Part shown: piece by piece, positions 1 through 8,989 of the stretch
How the letters are laid out: each line of letters opens with the position of its first letter
Numbering within the stretch: the first letter of the stretch is position 1
Assembly (NCBI GenBank): GCA_048013815.1
Contig: CM106586.1
Coordinates: 17,794,001-17,858,000, forward strand
Direction of reading: 5' to 3'
DNA length: 64,000 bases
DNA from: Setoptus koraiensis
Lineage: Eukaryota > Arthropoda
The notes under the pieces: generated by a model
Told to the model about the DNA's origin: nothing
The model's input: only the letters and a program-made list of their open reading frames with translations
Databases searched by the model: none
Position numbers and translations under genes: made by a program

Positions 1-364
1 TCTTCTGTTCGTCAATGTTATATATATCTCTCTCTACCAATATTTCATCTAACAGTTTAGCCCAGAAGTGAAACCTCAGTTTAGCTCGATCAGTGTCTGT
101 GGTGGCTTCTCTGACTAGTGAGAGTTCTACATTGAATGCTCTCAGAGCGAACGCAGCTCGTCTTACCCGAGGTTCGTCAATCACCAGAGTGTTGAGATAG
201 TTTTCTCTATCGTACTTTTTGACATGGTTGATACAATATTGTTGTGAACTGTTCTCTCCGCTGTTTGCACTTGAGAGACCTCTGATCAATTTATGATGTG
301 AGATTATCTGAGGAAAAAGGATATAAAAGCGTCGATTTGGCTGGCACAACATTACTGACATCAT
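1..364 (-). CDS. NDUFAF6: NDUFAF6 homologue (complex I assembly factor 6), N-terminal part, runs off the left edge
   Basis: Translating the minus strand from the ATG at 364 gives about 121 open codons to the window edge. Seen: a basic, mitochondrial-targeting-like leader (MMSVMLCQPNRRFYILFPQ), then a segment with YCINHVKKYDRENYL and FALRAFNVELSLVRE, which matches from memory the start of the squalene/phytoene-synthase-like domain of NDUFAF6 (C8orf38). Known for the family: a mitochondrial protein needed for early assembly of NADH dehydrogenase (complex I), with no proven synthase activity. An in-frame stop lies just upstream of the ATG, so the start is well placed; a second ATG follows immediately at 361. 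No intron is needed in this part. The rest of the domain lies outside the window. It is divergent with the SNW gene, with 338 bp between the starts. Confidence 0.8.
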   Translation of the reverse strand, partial: MMSVMLCQPNRRFYILFPQIISHHKLIRGLSSANSGENSSQQYCINHVKKYDRENYLNTLVIDEPRVRRAAFALRAFNVELSLVREATTDTDRAKLRFHFWAKLLDEILVERDIYNIDEQK

Positions 365-702
365 GTAAGATTGTTTTCAGAGAAAATTTGACTCGTATCT
401 ATTTTACATAACTGTACACTGGAATTTAACTTCATTTAGATTCGTCATCCACGTGATCGATTCGAGCTTCTCTGATGTAATGGACGAGTTCGCTATTTCA
501 GCTGATTGTTTATATTTTTGAAAAACGCGCTCGGTCTAAAAGCCAGAACTATCTCATCCGCACTGATAGTTCCAATAAACGATTCTTGGATATAAATAGT
601 ACAATACCTATTAGATTATTGCGAACAAATAAAGCATTTGTATTATAAGAATAGTTTATTATTGTAAAAATCAATTTATTATTCATATCGATATTACATA
701 AA
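365..702. promoter_or_regulatory. Divergent intergenic region between NDUFAF6 and the SNW gene
   Basis: These 338 bases separate two divergent start codons, so they must hold both promoters or one bidirectional promoter. They are AT-rich. I see no TATA box at a convincing distance and no coding exon that could supply the missing N-terminus of the SNW protein. An in-frame TAG at 652-654 closes the SNW frame upstream of its ATG. Confidence 0.5.
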
Positions 703-1785
703 ATGTCGAATCCACGATCCGAGGCGGCAGCGCCTCGGTACATCAGGTATCTGCCAATCCAGCAAGGAGAGGAGGTCAGCAGCAATTCCAAACAGAGAAT
801 CATACGGATGGTTGAAGCTCAGAAAGATCCTATGGAACCACCCAAGTTTAAGATAAATCAAAAAATTCCTCGTGGCCCGCCATCACCCCCCGCTCCTGTG
901 ATGCATTCGCCACCAAGAAAAGTTACCAGCGAAGAGCAGGCCGCCTGGAAAATACCGCCCTTAGTATCTAGTTGGAAAAATCCCAAGGGTTATACTATAC
1001 CTCTTGATAAGAGATGCGCAGTTGATGGACGTAGTATTATTGGTAGCTCACAAGTGAATGAGAGGTTCGCTCAGCTATCCGAGGCCCTTTACATGGCCAG
1101 TAGCGTGGCCAGAGAACAAGTAGAGATGAGAGCTCAGGCGGAAAGAAAGATTGCACAAAAGGAGAAAGAGAAGAAGGAAGAAGATCTTAGATTGTTGGCC
1201 CAAAAAGCTCGCGAACAGCGAGCAAACGGCCAGCGGTCCGCCCTGGAAGGTCTAGAAGACTCAGATGACGACGACGCCATTCAGAGTAGCGTTGAAGAAA
1301 GGAACAGAATAAGAGAAGAAAGAAGTCGCAATAGAGTGAGAGATGTTAATCTTCAAATGCTTGCCCCCGATAGAAGGTCCAAGTTGGAAAGACAAAGAGA
1401 ACGTGATATAAGTGAACAAATTGCCCTTGGTGTTGCACGTCCCCAAACAAGCGACTCTGATTTTGTCGATCAACGATTGTATGACCAGGCCAGAGGCCTG
1501 AGTTCTGGATTCGGACAAGAGGACGACTACACTGTCTACGATCGACCCTGGAAATCTAAAAACTCTATGGCCAGTACTTACAGGCCGTCTAAAGAAATCC
1601 TTGATGAGATAGATGAGAGCAGACTGGATAAACAAGGTGAAAAGAGGCCTGCTGACTCTGGACCGGTACAATTTACCAAAGAAGAAGACCCGTTCGGTTT
1701 GACAGATTTTCTTAAACAAGCCAGAAATAGTAAGAAAAGTGATTCAGAACAAAAAGAAGATAGATCCAAAAGAAGAAGATCATGA
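703..1785 (+). CDS. SNW1: SNW domain protein (SKIP/Bx42/SNW1), lacking the usual N-terminal third
   Basis: This is a 360-residue single-exon protein. Seen: YIRYLPIQQG near residue 13, RMVEAQKDPMEPPKFKIN at 35-52, IPRGPPSPPAPVMHSP, and the name motif as SSWKNPKGYTIPLDKR at 89-104 (usually SNWKN). Then follow a basic coiled-coil stretch, RDISEQIALGV, the conserved EEDPFGL near the C-terminus and a KRRRS tail. Known: SNW1/Bx42 (about 535-550 residues) is a spliceosome component of the Prp19-related complex and a transcription co-regulator in the nucleus. Alignment from memory puts this Met near human residue 150-165, so the SNW/SKIP domain is complete but the N-terminal region, which includes the PPIL1-binding part, is absent. 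The frame is closed 51 bases upstream. It may be a genuinely short protein, a retrocopy, or a gene whose 5' exon is missing. Confidence 0.85.
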   Translation: MSNPRSEAAAPRYIRYLPIQQGEEVSSNSKQRIIRMVEAQKDPMEPPKFKINQKIPRGPPSPPAPVMHSPPRKVTSEEQAAWKIPPLVSSWKNPKGYTIPLDKRCAVDGRSIIGSSQVNERFAQLSEALYMASSVAREQVEMRAQAERKIAQKEKEKKEEDLRLLAQKAREQRANGQRSALEGLEDSDDDDAIQSSVEERNRIREERSRNRVRDVNLQMLAPDRRSKLERQRERDISEQIALGVARPQTSDSDFVDQRLYDQARGLSSGFGQEDDYTVYDRPWKSKNSMASTYRPSKEILDEIDESRLDKQGEKRPADSGPVQFTKEEDPFGLTDFLKQARNSKKSDSEQKEDRSKRRRS

Positions 1786-2556
1786 TATCCTATCTTGTGT
1801 GAGTCACGTTTATGTCATGTATGAAACTTTCCCAGCGATGATGCGAAAAGCATTATGCTTCGCCATGGAATCATGTTGAATTGTTTTGAAGTTTGCTATG
1901 AATGATAACTAATTGATCACAAAAGCAGATTTCTACATTATGCAACATGATTAAATGCTCCTAGTTACGTTCTATAACAACAGACCCATCTAAACAAGCC
2001 AATGACAGATGGCCGACATATCTCAAGCAGAATCACTGTCAGATTAATTTACCTGTGCAAATTTGTTAGTTGTTCAATGTGACTAAATATTGTGTAAAAT
2101 AGTCTTGTATAGGCAAAGGTCCCAATTAATGAATGATGTTTTTTGATTGCTATGATGAGCGACTCTTTTAACATGCACGCATCAACTCTGTATGGCTTGG
2201 TATATAGGAAATAACAAACTCTAACAATGTCAATACCGAATGTTTTTCGCATTGACACTTTTATTTTAATTTAACTTTATATTAAAAAAGCTCTAAATTT
2301 ACATGAATTCTTGTAAATATTTAGTTATAACATAAGCTTGTGTTCTAATTAGCTTGTAGTGTGGTTGTTCTTTCGCTCTAAATCCAGGAGTTAAACACCT
2401 AATATTACTTTGTAAATGGTCAACTAAACATTTTGACGAGTAAAGAAGTTTACTAGACAAGATCAGGCAGCGGTGAAAAACAAGGCACAATAGAGAATCC
2501 CATCCAAGTATTCAGTTGATCAAGAGTGTAATATTTAGTCCAATCGATCAGAAATC
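1786..2556. other. AT-rich intergenic stretch, no gene seen
   Basis: Between the SNW stop and the secreted-protein start I see only short antisense reading frames of low-complexity sequence. It presumably holds the SNW 3' UTR and the promoter of the next gene. Confidence 0.5.
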
Positions 2557-5430
2557 ATGAGTAATTTGAATTTTTTGAAGTATATTTCGGTTGTATCAAT
2601 ATTTACAGTATTGATTGCCGCCATAAATTGTGCTGAGATATCAAATGTTCAATCTGATACCATAAATCAAAATCAAAAAAACAATCTTGTCAAAGAAACG
2701 AACCCGGAAGAGGAATCAAAAGATAGAAATACTACGGCTCGTCAGCTAAGCAATATCGATTCGTATCTCTCTAACTATAAACGCTCTGGCTTGGTGAAAG
2801 ATTCTGAAGTTAGTCAAGAGATAACGAAAAGTGGCGAAGAAGAGTCAACTAATTACAATTCTAAGGGTAGGAGCCTCCAATCGAATAGTTCAGCCAGAGC
2901 CTACGGACAGTACTCGAATAACCCACAGCCAATAGTCAACTATGGTCGGCCATATTATCCACAACTTCCCCAACCGCCTCGTCGTGTGCCAGCTTATTCG
3001 CCTCCACCAAGAGTTGCATATCCATCGACAAGCAACTACCAGCCAGTTTATCGGCCATCATCTAGACCCAATGCGTACACCACGCAAAACTTAAACGTTT
3101 CTCCTCCTAAATACAAACAGTATGGTAAACCCCTTGGTTCCGCGCCATACTATGGTCCTAACACAAACTACAACAGACCAAATGAATACAAAAGTAGCAA
3201 TTGCAACAACAATCATAACTATAATAACAAATACAACTACAACGGTAATTATAATACTAGGAAACCATTGCGAAAATATGTGAAACCATCGAAAGGACCC
3301 AAACGTGTGCGTATTACTCACGTAATTAGATTGCGTCGACCTAAACACAAACCGGAAGATATAAAACAAAAAACGCCATTTTCAACTATAACTCCAATCG
3401 GAGCTTTAACTCCAATCGGAGCTTTAACTCCAATCGGCAATATAAGTCCAACTGGAGTTCTTACAATTACCCCACCTCGAACTTCGTTTGGCACAGTGAA
3501 CCCGACCGGATCTTCAATTAAAATTGTAACGCCAACCGGATCTTCAACTGAAACTGTAACACCAACTGGATCTTCAATTAAAACTGTAACGCCAACCGGA
3601 TCTTCAACTGAAATTGTAACACCAACTGGATCTTCAATTAAAACTGTGACGCCAACTGGATCTTCAACTGAAACTGTAACACCAACTGGTTCTTCGATAA
3701 AAACTGTAACGCCAACTGGATCTTCAATTAAAACTGTGACGCCAACCGGATCTTCAACTGAAACTGTAACACCAAATGGAGCATCAGTGGGATCTTCAGT
3801 TGGAACTGGTACTCCAATCGCGACTATAATACCAACTGGAAGTGCAACCGAAACCGAAATCCCCGAGATTGATACCTTGACCAATCAATTTAATTTAGGC
3901 GATCGAGATAAACTTGGTTTGAAAAATCCTGAAACTATTGTAACGACCGCTAATGGTGGTCCAACTAATCAATCCGATGATACCACTATTATTACCGATG
4001 ATCCTGTCAACAGTGATAAATTATCTACAAGTACCGATCCAATCGATGACGTAGATACATCTACTGTAGAAGTTGAGATTGAGAAACTCGGAGGGAAGCG
4101 ACTCCCACAAAGCAACACCGACAAAGCTTTCACTAAATTAGATTTGGAAGGTGATCCAAGTTCCAAGAATGGTGACACCAATGTCGATAGTGATGTAGAC
4201 AACGATCCAGTGTCAGCATCTGCATTATCTCAAGCTTTTAGCAAACCAGAGGATGTTGAAGAGAATGTTAAGATTGTCACGCCCTCAAACAAATCTGAAA
4301 ATGACGATAGAGTGCCTACAAGCGAAAGTCTACTGGAGTCATTCGAAAACGATCCAAATACTGGCTCAACTGAAAAGTTTCCCAGCACTGCGAATATAAA
4401 CAGTGACAAACAATCTACAACTGGAGCTGGAGACGTGGGTTCAGATGAAGATGATGATGGAACTACAGGTGCCTCTGCAACTGCCAAAGCAAGTGCAACA
4501 ACATTCGAGACCAAAAATCCAGATGGAGATCCTGATGCAACTGAAACTGTAACAAAAGAAATCGATGTAGGTGGTGGTGTCGGGCTGAAAGTGGGTAAGA
4601 AAGGTGTCAAAGAGGTCGATGTCGAGGGCAATGTTGGATTGAAAAAATCCGATGTAGTAGTGACTCCCACAAATGGTGGCTCAGGTGAATCTACTGAAAA
4701 TCCAACGATTGCTATCGATGATCCGATAATTAAAGACAAGTTGTCCAACAATGGTGAAAAGCCGAATCAAAGTGATAATACAGAAATACCAGTAATTGAT
4801 GTTGAAGTTGAAAAGCCCGTCACAAAGCAATCTCCTCTGATCAGTGTAACCGGCAGCAAACCAACCTCCAAAGCTGATTTAGAAAGCGGTCCCGGTGGCG
4901 ACAATGATCTTCCAGACAGCGACCAAGGTGCAGAATCTCAAATTTCCGAAGTTATTAGCAAACCAGATAGTGCCAGCAGCGTCTCACCATTGAATAATAA
5001 TGGCGATAACGTAGATACTCCGCAAGTAATATTAGCTGAAGGAGAAATTCCATCAGAATCATTGGATTCTGGGAAGACTGACAAAAGTCCCATTGTTGAC
5101 TCGAAGAAGCCTGGTGGGACGCGCAAAGGTTTCAGGATTAAAGGTGAACTAGGGCTCAACTTACCTGATTGGTTAGGGGGTGGTAAAAAAATTGGAGCTT
5201 CCCTTGAATTTGCAGATCATTTGAATCTTATGAAAGGGCTCAATAAACAGAATAGCAATTTGAATGAACAAATGTCAAAAGGTCTAGCTGAGGCTGAGGT
5301 TGCTTCCAAGTCCGGTGACGATGAAGTTAAGAAATTGGCCTCGAAATTAAAGGGTCTCATTGATGGTATAGGGAAGCAGAAAGAAGATCTATTTAAAGGT
5401 ATCAAGCTGAACAATAAATTAGATAGTTAA
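2557..5430 (+). CDS. Secreted low-complexity repeat protein, unknown function
   Basis: I do not recognise a family. The 957-residue single exon begins with a likely signal peptide (MSNLNFLKYISVVSIFTVLIAAINC, cut probably after INCA). Next is a Pro/Tyr/Asn-rich segment (about residues 115-245; PYYPQLPQPPRRVPAYSPPP) with a basic patch, then three TPIGAL-type units and about nine 11-residue units of the form TPTGSS-(I/T)-(K/E)-TV at about 310-410. A long acidic Asp/Ser/Thr-rich region follows, and then a C-terminal Lys/Leu-rich amphipathic segment (about 880-957). There is no cysteine-rich or chitin-binding domain. The composition suggests an extracellular, possibly O-glycosylated, structural or secretory-gland protein, which is inference. 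A polyadenylation signal follows at 5480. Confidence 0.75.
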   Translation: MSNLNFLKYISVVSIFTVLIAAINCAEISNVQSDTINQNQKNNLVKETNPEEESKDRNTTARQLSNIDSYLSNYKRSGLVKDSEVSQEITKSGEEESTNYNSKGRSLQSNSSARAYGQYSNNPQPIVNYGRPYYPQLPQPPRRVPAYSPPPRVAYPSTSNYQPVYRPSSRPNAYTTQNLNVSPPKYKQYGKPLGSAPYYGPNTNYNRPNEYKSSNCNNNHNYNNKYNYNGNYNTRKPLRKYVKPSKGPKRVRITHVIRLRRPKHKPEDIKQKTPFSTITPIGALTPIGALTPIGNISPTGVLTITPPRTSFGTVNPTGSSIKIVTPTGSSTETVTPTGSSIKTVTPTGSSTEIVTPTGSSIKTVTPTGSSTETVTPTGSSIKTVTPTGSSIKTVTPTGSSTETVTPNGASVGSSVGTGTPIATIIPTGSATETEIPEIDTLTNQFNLGDRDKLGLKNPETIVTTANGGPTNQSDDTTIITDDPVNSDKLSTSTDPIDDVDTSTVEVEIEKLGGKRLPQSNTDKAFTKLDLEGDPSSKNGDTNVDSDVDNDPVSASALSQAFSKPEDVEENVKIVTPSNKSENDDRVPTSESLLESFENDPNTGSTEKFPSTANINSDKQSTTGAGDVGSDEDDDGTTGASATAKASATTFETKNPDGDPDATETVTKEIDVGGGVGLKVGKKGVKEVDVEGNVGLKKSDVVVTPTNGGSGESTENPTIAIDDPIIKDKLSNNGEKPNQSDNTEIPVIDVEVEKPVTKQSPLISVTGSKPTSKADLESGPGGDNDLPDSDQGAESQISEVISKPDSASSVSPLNNNGDNVDTPQVILAEGEIPSESLDSGKTDKSPIVDSKKPGGTRKGFRIKGELGLNLPDWLGGGKKIGASLEFADHLNLMKGLNKQNSNLNEQMSKGLAEAEVASKSGDDEVKKLASKLKGLIDGIGKQKEDLFKGIKLNNKLDS
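3394..3780 (+). repeat. In-frame tandem repeats in the secreted-protein gene (18-bp then about 33-bp units)
   Basis: Near-identical 18-bp units encoding TPIGAL lie at about 3394-3440. From about 3500 to 3780, 33-bp units (11 codons, T-P-T-G-S-S core) repeat roughly nine times with alternating IKTV and TETV versions. Both units are multiples of three, so copy number can vary without breaking the frame. Confidence 0.9.
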
Positions 5431-5479
5431 TCACCCAAGTTGTGATTGAATAGTAGTGAATGTAGATTTCAAATAATTA

Positions 5480-5485
5480 AATAAA
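5480..5485 (+). promoter_or_regulatory. Polyadenylation signal AATAAA of the secreted-protein gene
   Basis: A canonical hexamer lies 50 bases after the stop codon at 5430, in the 217-bp convergent interval shared with the aldo-keto reductase gene. Confidence 0.6.
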
Positions 5486-5552
5486 GTTTGAAAAACAATC
5501 GCAAACAAATTTGTCTGTCCACCACTTGTTTCAAGAGGGTATAATTTAACAA

Positions 5553-5558
5553 TTTATT
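5553..5558 (-). promoter_or_regulatory. Polyadenylation signal AATAAA (minus strand) of the aldo-keto reductase gene
   Basis: A minus-strand AATAAA lies 90 bases downstream of the aldo-keto reductase stop. The two convergent genes therefore have closely spaced, possibly overlapping 3' ends. Confidence 0.55.
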
Positions 5559-5647
5559 CCATGACATTTTCAATTGCTTCATAATGTGAAACACACGCAT
5601 GTATAAAGAAAGGAAGACAGATCCAACGACTGGCAAAAATTTTGAAG

Positions 5648-6628
5648 TTAGAATTCCAAATGTAGTGGGTAGTATTTGTGGTCGGTTGGATATTCTCCGG
5701 CAACATTCAGACAAAATCTGAAATTCTTATTCAGATTTTCCAGTTCACACATATCATCGCTGGAGATTTCAAAATTAAACACGTCTATATTGGCTTTAAT
5801 ACGAGCTTCATTCACACTCTTTGGAATGACCATCACATTTCTTTGTATTTGATACCTAATTAGAATCTGTGCCGGGCTCTTGCTATATTTTTCAGCCAGT
5901 CTGTTGACAGTGGGATCGGCCAACAACTCAGGATCATCCTTTTTCGCATCGTCACGATGTGGCATACCCAAGGGACAGTAGGCTGTCAAGACTATGCCCC
6001 TTTCCGTGCAAAAATCAAGAAGCTTTCTCTGGTTCAAGTATGGATGACACTCAACTTGATTGACAGTTGGTACATGACGGCACATTCCTAATATACGATT
6101 GATCATCTCATGATTAAAATTGCTCAAACCTATAGACTTGGCCAATCCTGCATCCTTCACGTCCTCCATACCTTGCCATGTCTCTAGATAGTCTGTGTCA
6201 GAATATATCAATTTGCCATCGCTGTCTTTTGGATTTATGGGATCACCTCCTTCTTCATAGGCCATTGGCCAGTGTATTAGAAGAAGATCAACGTAGTCGA
6301 GTCCAAGTGCTTTACAAGAATTTTTGGCCGATTCCATGACCGACGACCTCTTGTGTGATGTACACCATACCTTCGTGACAATTGCTATGTCTTCGCGTTT
6401 GATCAGGCCATCCTCAATGCACTTGTTGACTGCTTTGCCAACAACATCTTCAGTCTGATACAAGAATGCTGTATCTATGTGGCGGTAACCAGCCTTAACA
6501 GCACTTCTGATCGCTTCATAACCAGGTTCTCCCGGTTCTGAGCCCAATAATCTACTTGTACCCAATCCTAGAAGAGGAATGGAATTTCCATCATTTAGCT
6601 TGATCTTAGGACTTGTCATTGTCAACAA
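5648..6628 (-). CDS. Aldo-keto reductase (AKR1-like), intact
   Basis: This is a 326-residue single-exon protein of typical AKR length. Seen: the start of the (beta/alpha)8 barrel at IPLLGLGTSRLLG, GYRHIDTAFLYQTE carrying catalytic Asp52 and Tyr57, Lys86 in IVTKVW and His119 in LLLIHWP, so the full Asp-Tyr-Lys-His tetrad is present. Also visible are SIGLSNFN, NQVECHPYLNQ and the NADPH-binding IPKSVNEARIKAN. Known: AKRs use NADPH to reduce aldehydes and ketones in the cytosol; substrate cannot be read from sequence, and detoxification or polyol/steroid metabolism are all possible. Translation may start at Met1 or at Met4 (6619), which better matches family N-termini. The gene is convergent with the secreted-protein gene. 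Confidence 0.92.
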   Translation of the reverse strand: MLTMTSPKIKLNDGNSIPLLGLGTSRLLGSEPGEPGYEAIRSAVKAGYRHIDTAFLYQTEDVVGKAVNKCIEDGLIKREDIAIVTKVWCTSHKRSSVMESAKNSCKALGLDYVDLLLIHWPMAYEEGGDPINPKDSDGKLIYSDTDYLETWQGMEDVKDAGLAKSIGLSNFNHEMINRILGMCRHVPTVNQVECHPYLNQRKLLDFCTERGIVLTAYCPLGMPHRDDAKKDDPELLADPTVNRLAEKYSKSPAQILIRYQIQRNVMVIPKSVNEARIKANIDVFNFEISSDDMCELENLNKNFRFCLNVAGEYPTDHKYYPLHLEF

Positions 6629-7536
6629 CTAAAATAAGCACCGCAAAACTGAAAATATGCTATTGAGTGACTATGACAGATTTAAACAATCGATAATTAT
6701 TTTTACCTTCTTCACATATGTTTTTTTACATATATTTATTAAGCGAAGTAAATATGTCAGTTTGGGTGACAGAGTTTCTTTGCTTGTAAAAAACTGGTAA
6801 CTTGTGTATCAACTATACTAGAATGAATGATAGAAAAATGTGAATTGAAAATTTTTCTCCTATGTTCTCTAATCTCTTGTTTGCCTGGAAAAATGTGAAA
6901 TCGAAGTGTAGGTAGATAATGCCTACAAATAGTATCTAAACAATAAGTTAAAATAGCAAGTGCGGAATGATTACGTAATCGTTATTGACAAAAGACTACA
7001 TTCGTTCATCGTAGCTGTTAGTTGTAAAATGCCACTGTTGACTGTTTATGATAAACATATGGGCTTAATTACGCCTAGAGATAGAGATGATATATAGAGA
7101 TGTATCACGATTGTACATTGTAAAAGAGATAGGAGTGCAATTTGTGTCTGACTATCCAGGACGTAAATAGTCGATCGTAGAGAATAGTTCAGAAATACAG
7201 TGGAAGTAATCTACCTCCCATCTCCTGAGGAGCCACCAAATGATAAGTAATATGCAAAACAATATACTGATATATATTATCGCTGGGTTCTAATTGCACA
7301 AGTGTGTGTGTGTGTGTGTGTGTGTACCACGGGGATAAAGTAGCAGTGAAACAAAGTATTTATTATCATAATAATAATTGATGATTGGCTAAACAATGAG
7401 TGAAGTGTCTGGTTGACGTACAGGCAGGTTTATTGTAAGAAACTTATACGGAACATGATCATGAATTTATGTAATCATCTTTGACCTTGCCTGAGTAGAA
7501 ACTCCTATATTCATCAGTCAGCGAGGTAAACTGAGC
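6629..7536. other. Intergenic stretch with a (TG)n microsatellite, no gene seen
   Basis: About 900 AT-rich bases upstream of the aldo-keto reductase. The only clear structure is a TG dinucleotide run at 7301-7325. The interval must include the reductase promoter, but no element is recognisable. Confidence 0.5.
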
Positions 7537-8640
<1,104 letters not shown>

Positions 8641-8898
8641 TTATAAATGCAACCTGGAATAGTTTCTTGGTATTAAATGAGCTTCAGTGTTAAATATGTA
8701 ATCATTAAGTAATCGACTTATAATTGTTTCATCATCACAGAAAACGAGAAATAAGTACTTGAGGGTTTCACTCATCCAGAAGCTTTCCATTCTATCCGGC
8801 AAGTGTCCGATATTTCTTTTGTAGTCCAACTTTCTTACATCAGGTATAGGTGCATACCCGCCGGGCACTCGACAGTATTTGTTGAACGAATTGAAGAC
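8641..8898 (-). CDS. Class I alpha-1,2-mannosidase (GH47), last exon only
   Basis: The minus strand reads VFNSFNKYCRVPGGYAPIPD, then DRMESFWMSETLKYLFLVF and YIFNTEAHLIP before the stop. This is the conserved C-terminal end of glycoside hydrolase family 47, with the ESF(F/W)xxETLKYLYLLF and FNTEAHPL motifs; the Thr of NTEAH is the family's calcium ligand. Known: these enzymes trim mannose from N-glycans in the ER or Golgi, and the short spacing to the stop fits MAN1A/MAN1B types. A pyrimidine-rich acceptor (TCTCATTCTCCAG) lies directly upstream on the minus strand, placing the exon start at 8898, phase 0. The upstream exons should lie to the right, but that region is the anomalous G-less block and the scaffold gap, so the gene is incomplete in this assembly. 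Confidence 0.85.
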   Translation of the reverse strand, partial: VFNSFNKYCRVPGGYAPIPDVRKLDYKRNIGHLPDRMESFWMSETLKYLFLVFCDDETIISRLLNDYIFNTEAHLIPRNYSRLHL

Positions 8899-8988
8899 CT
8901 GGAGAATGAGAGATAATGTCAGTTTGAATTTATAATGTCAAATATAAAAAGTCAATAGAGTAACTGGTTAGAGTAACTACTCACATTT
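8873..8988. repeat. Direct repeat, left copy (mannosidase exon start plus intron end)
   Basis: About 115 bases here recur at 15600-15713 in the same orientation. The last 80 bases are nearly identical (ATAATGTCAGTTTGAATT, AATATAAAAAGTCAATAGAG) apart from single-base indels and a few substitutions. Confidence 0.85.
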
Positions 8989-8989
8989 A

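Noticed and set aside
3318..3884. 188-residue antisense frame of EDPVGVTV repeats
   Set aside because: It is the reverse of the in-frame 33-bp repeat in the secreted-protein gene; it stays open only because the unit length is a multiple of three.
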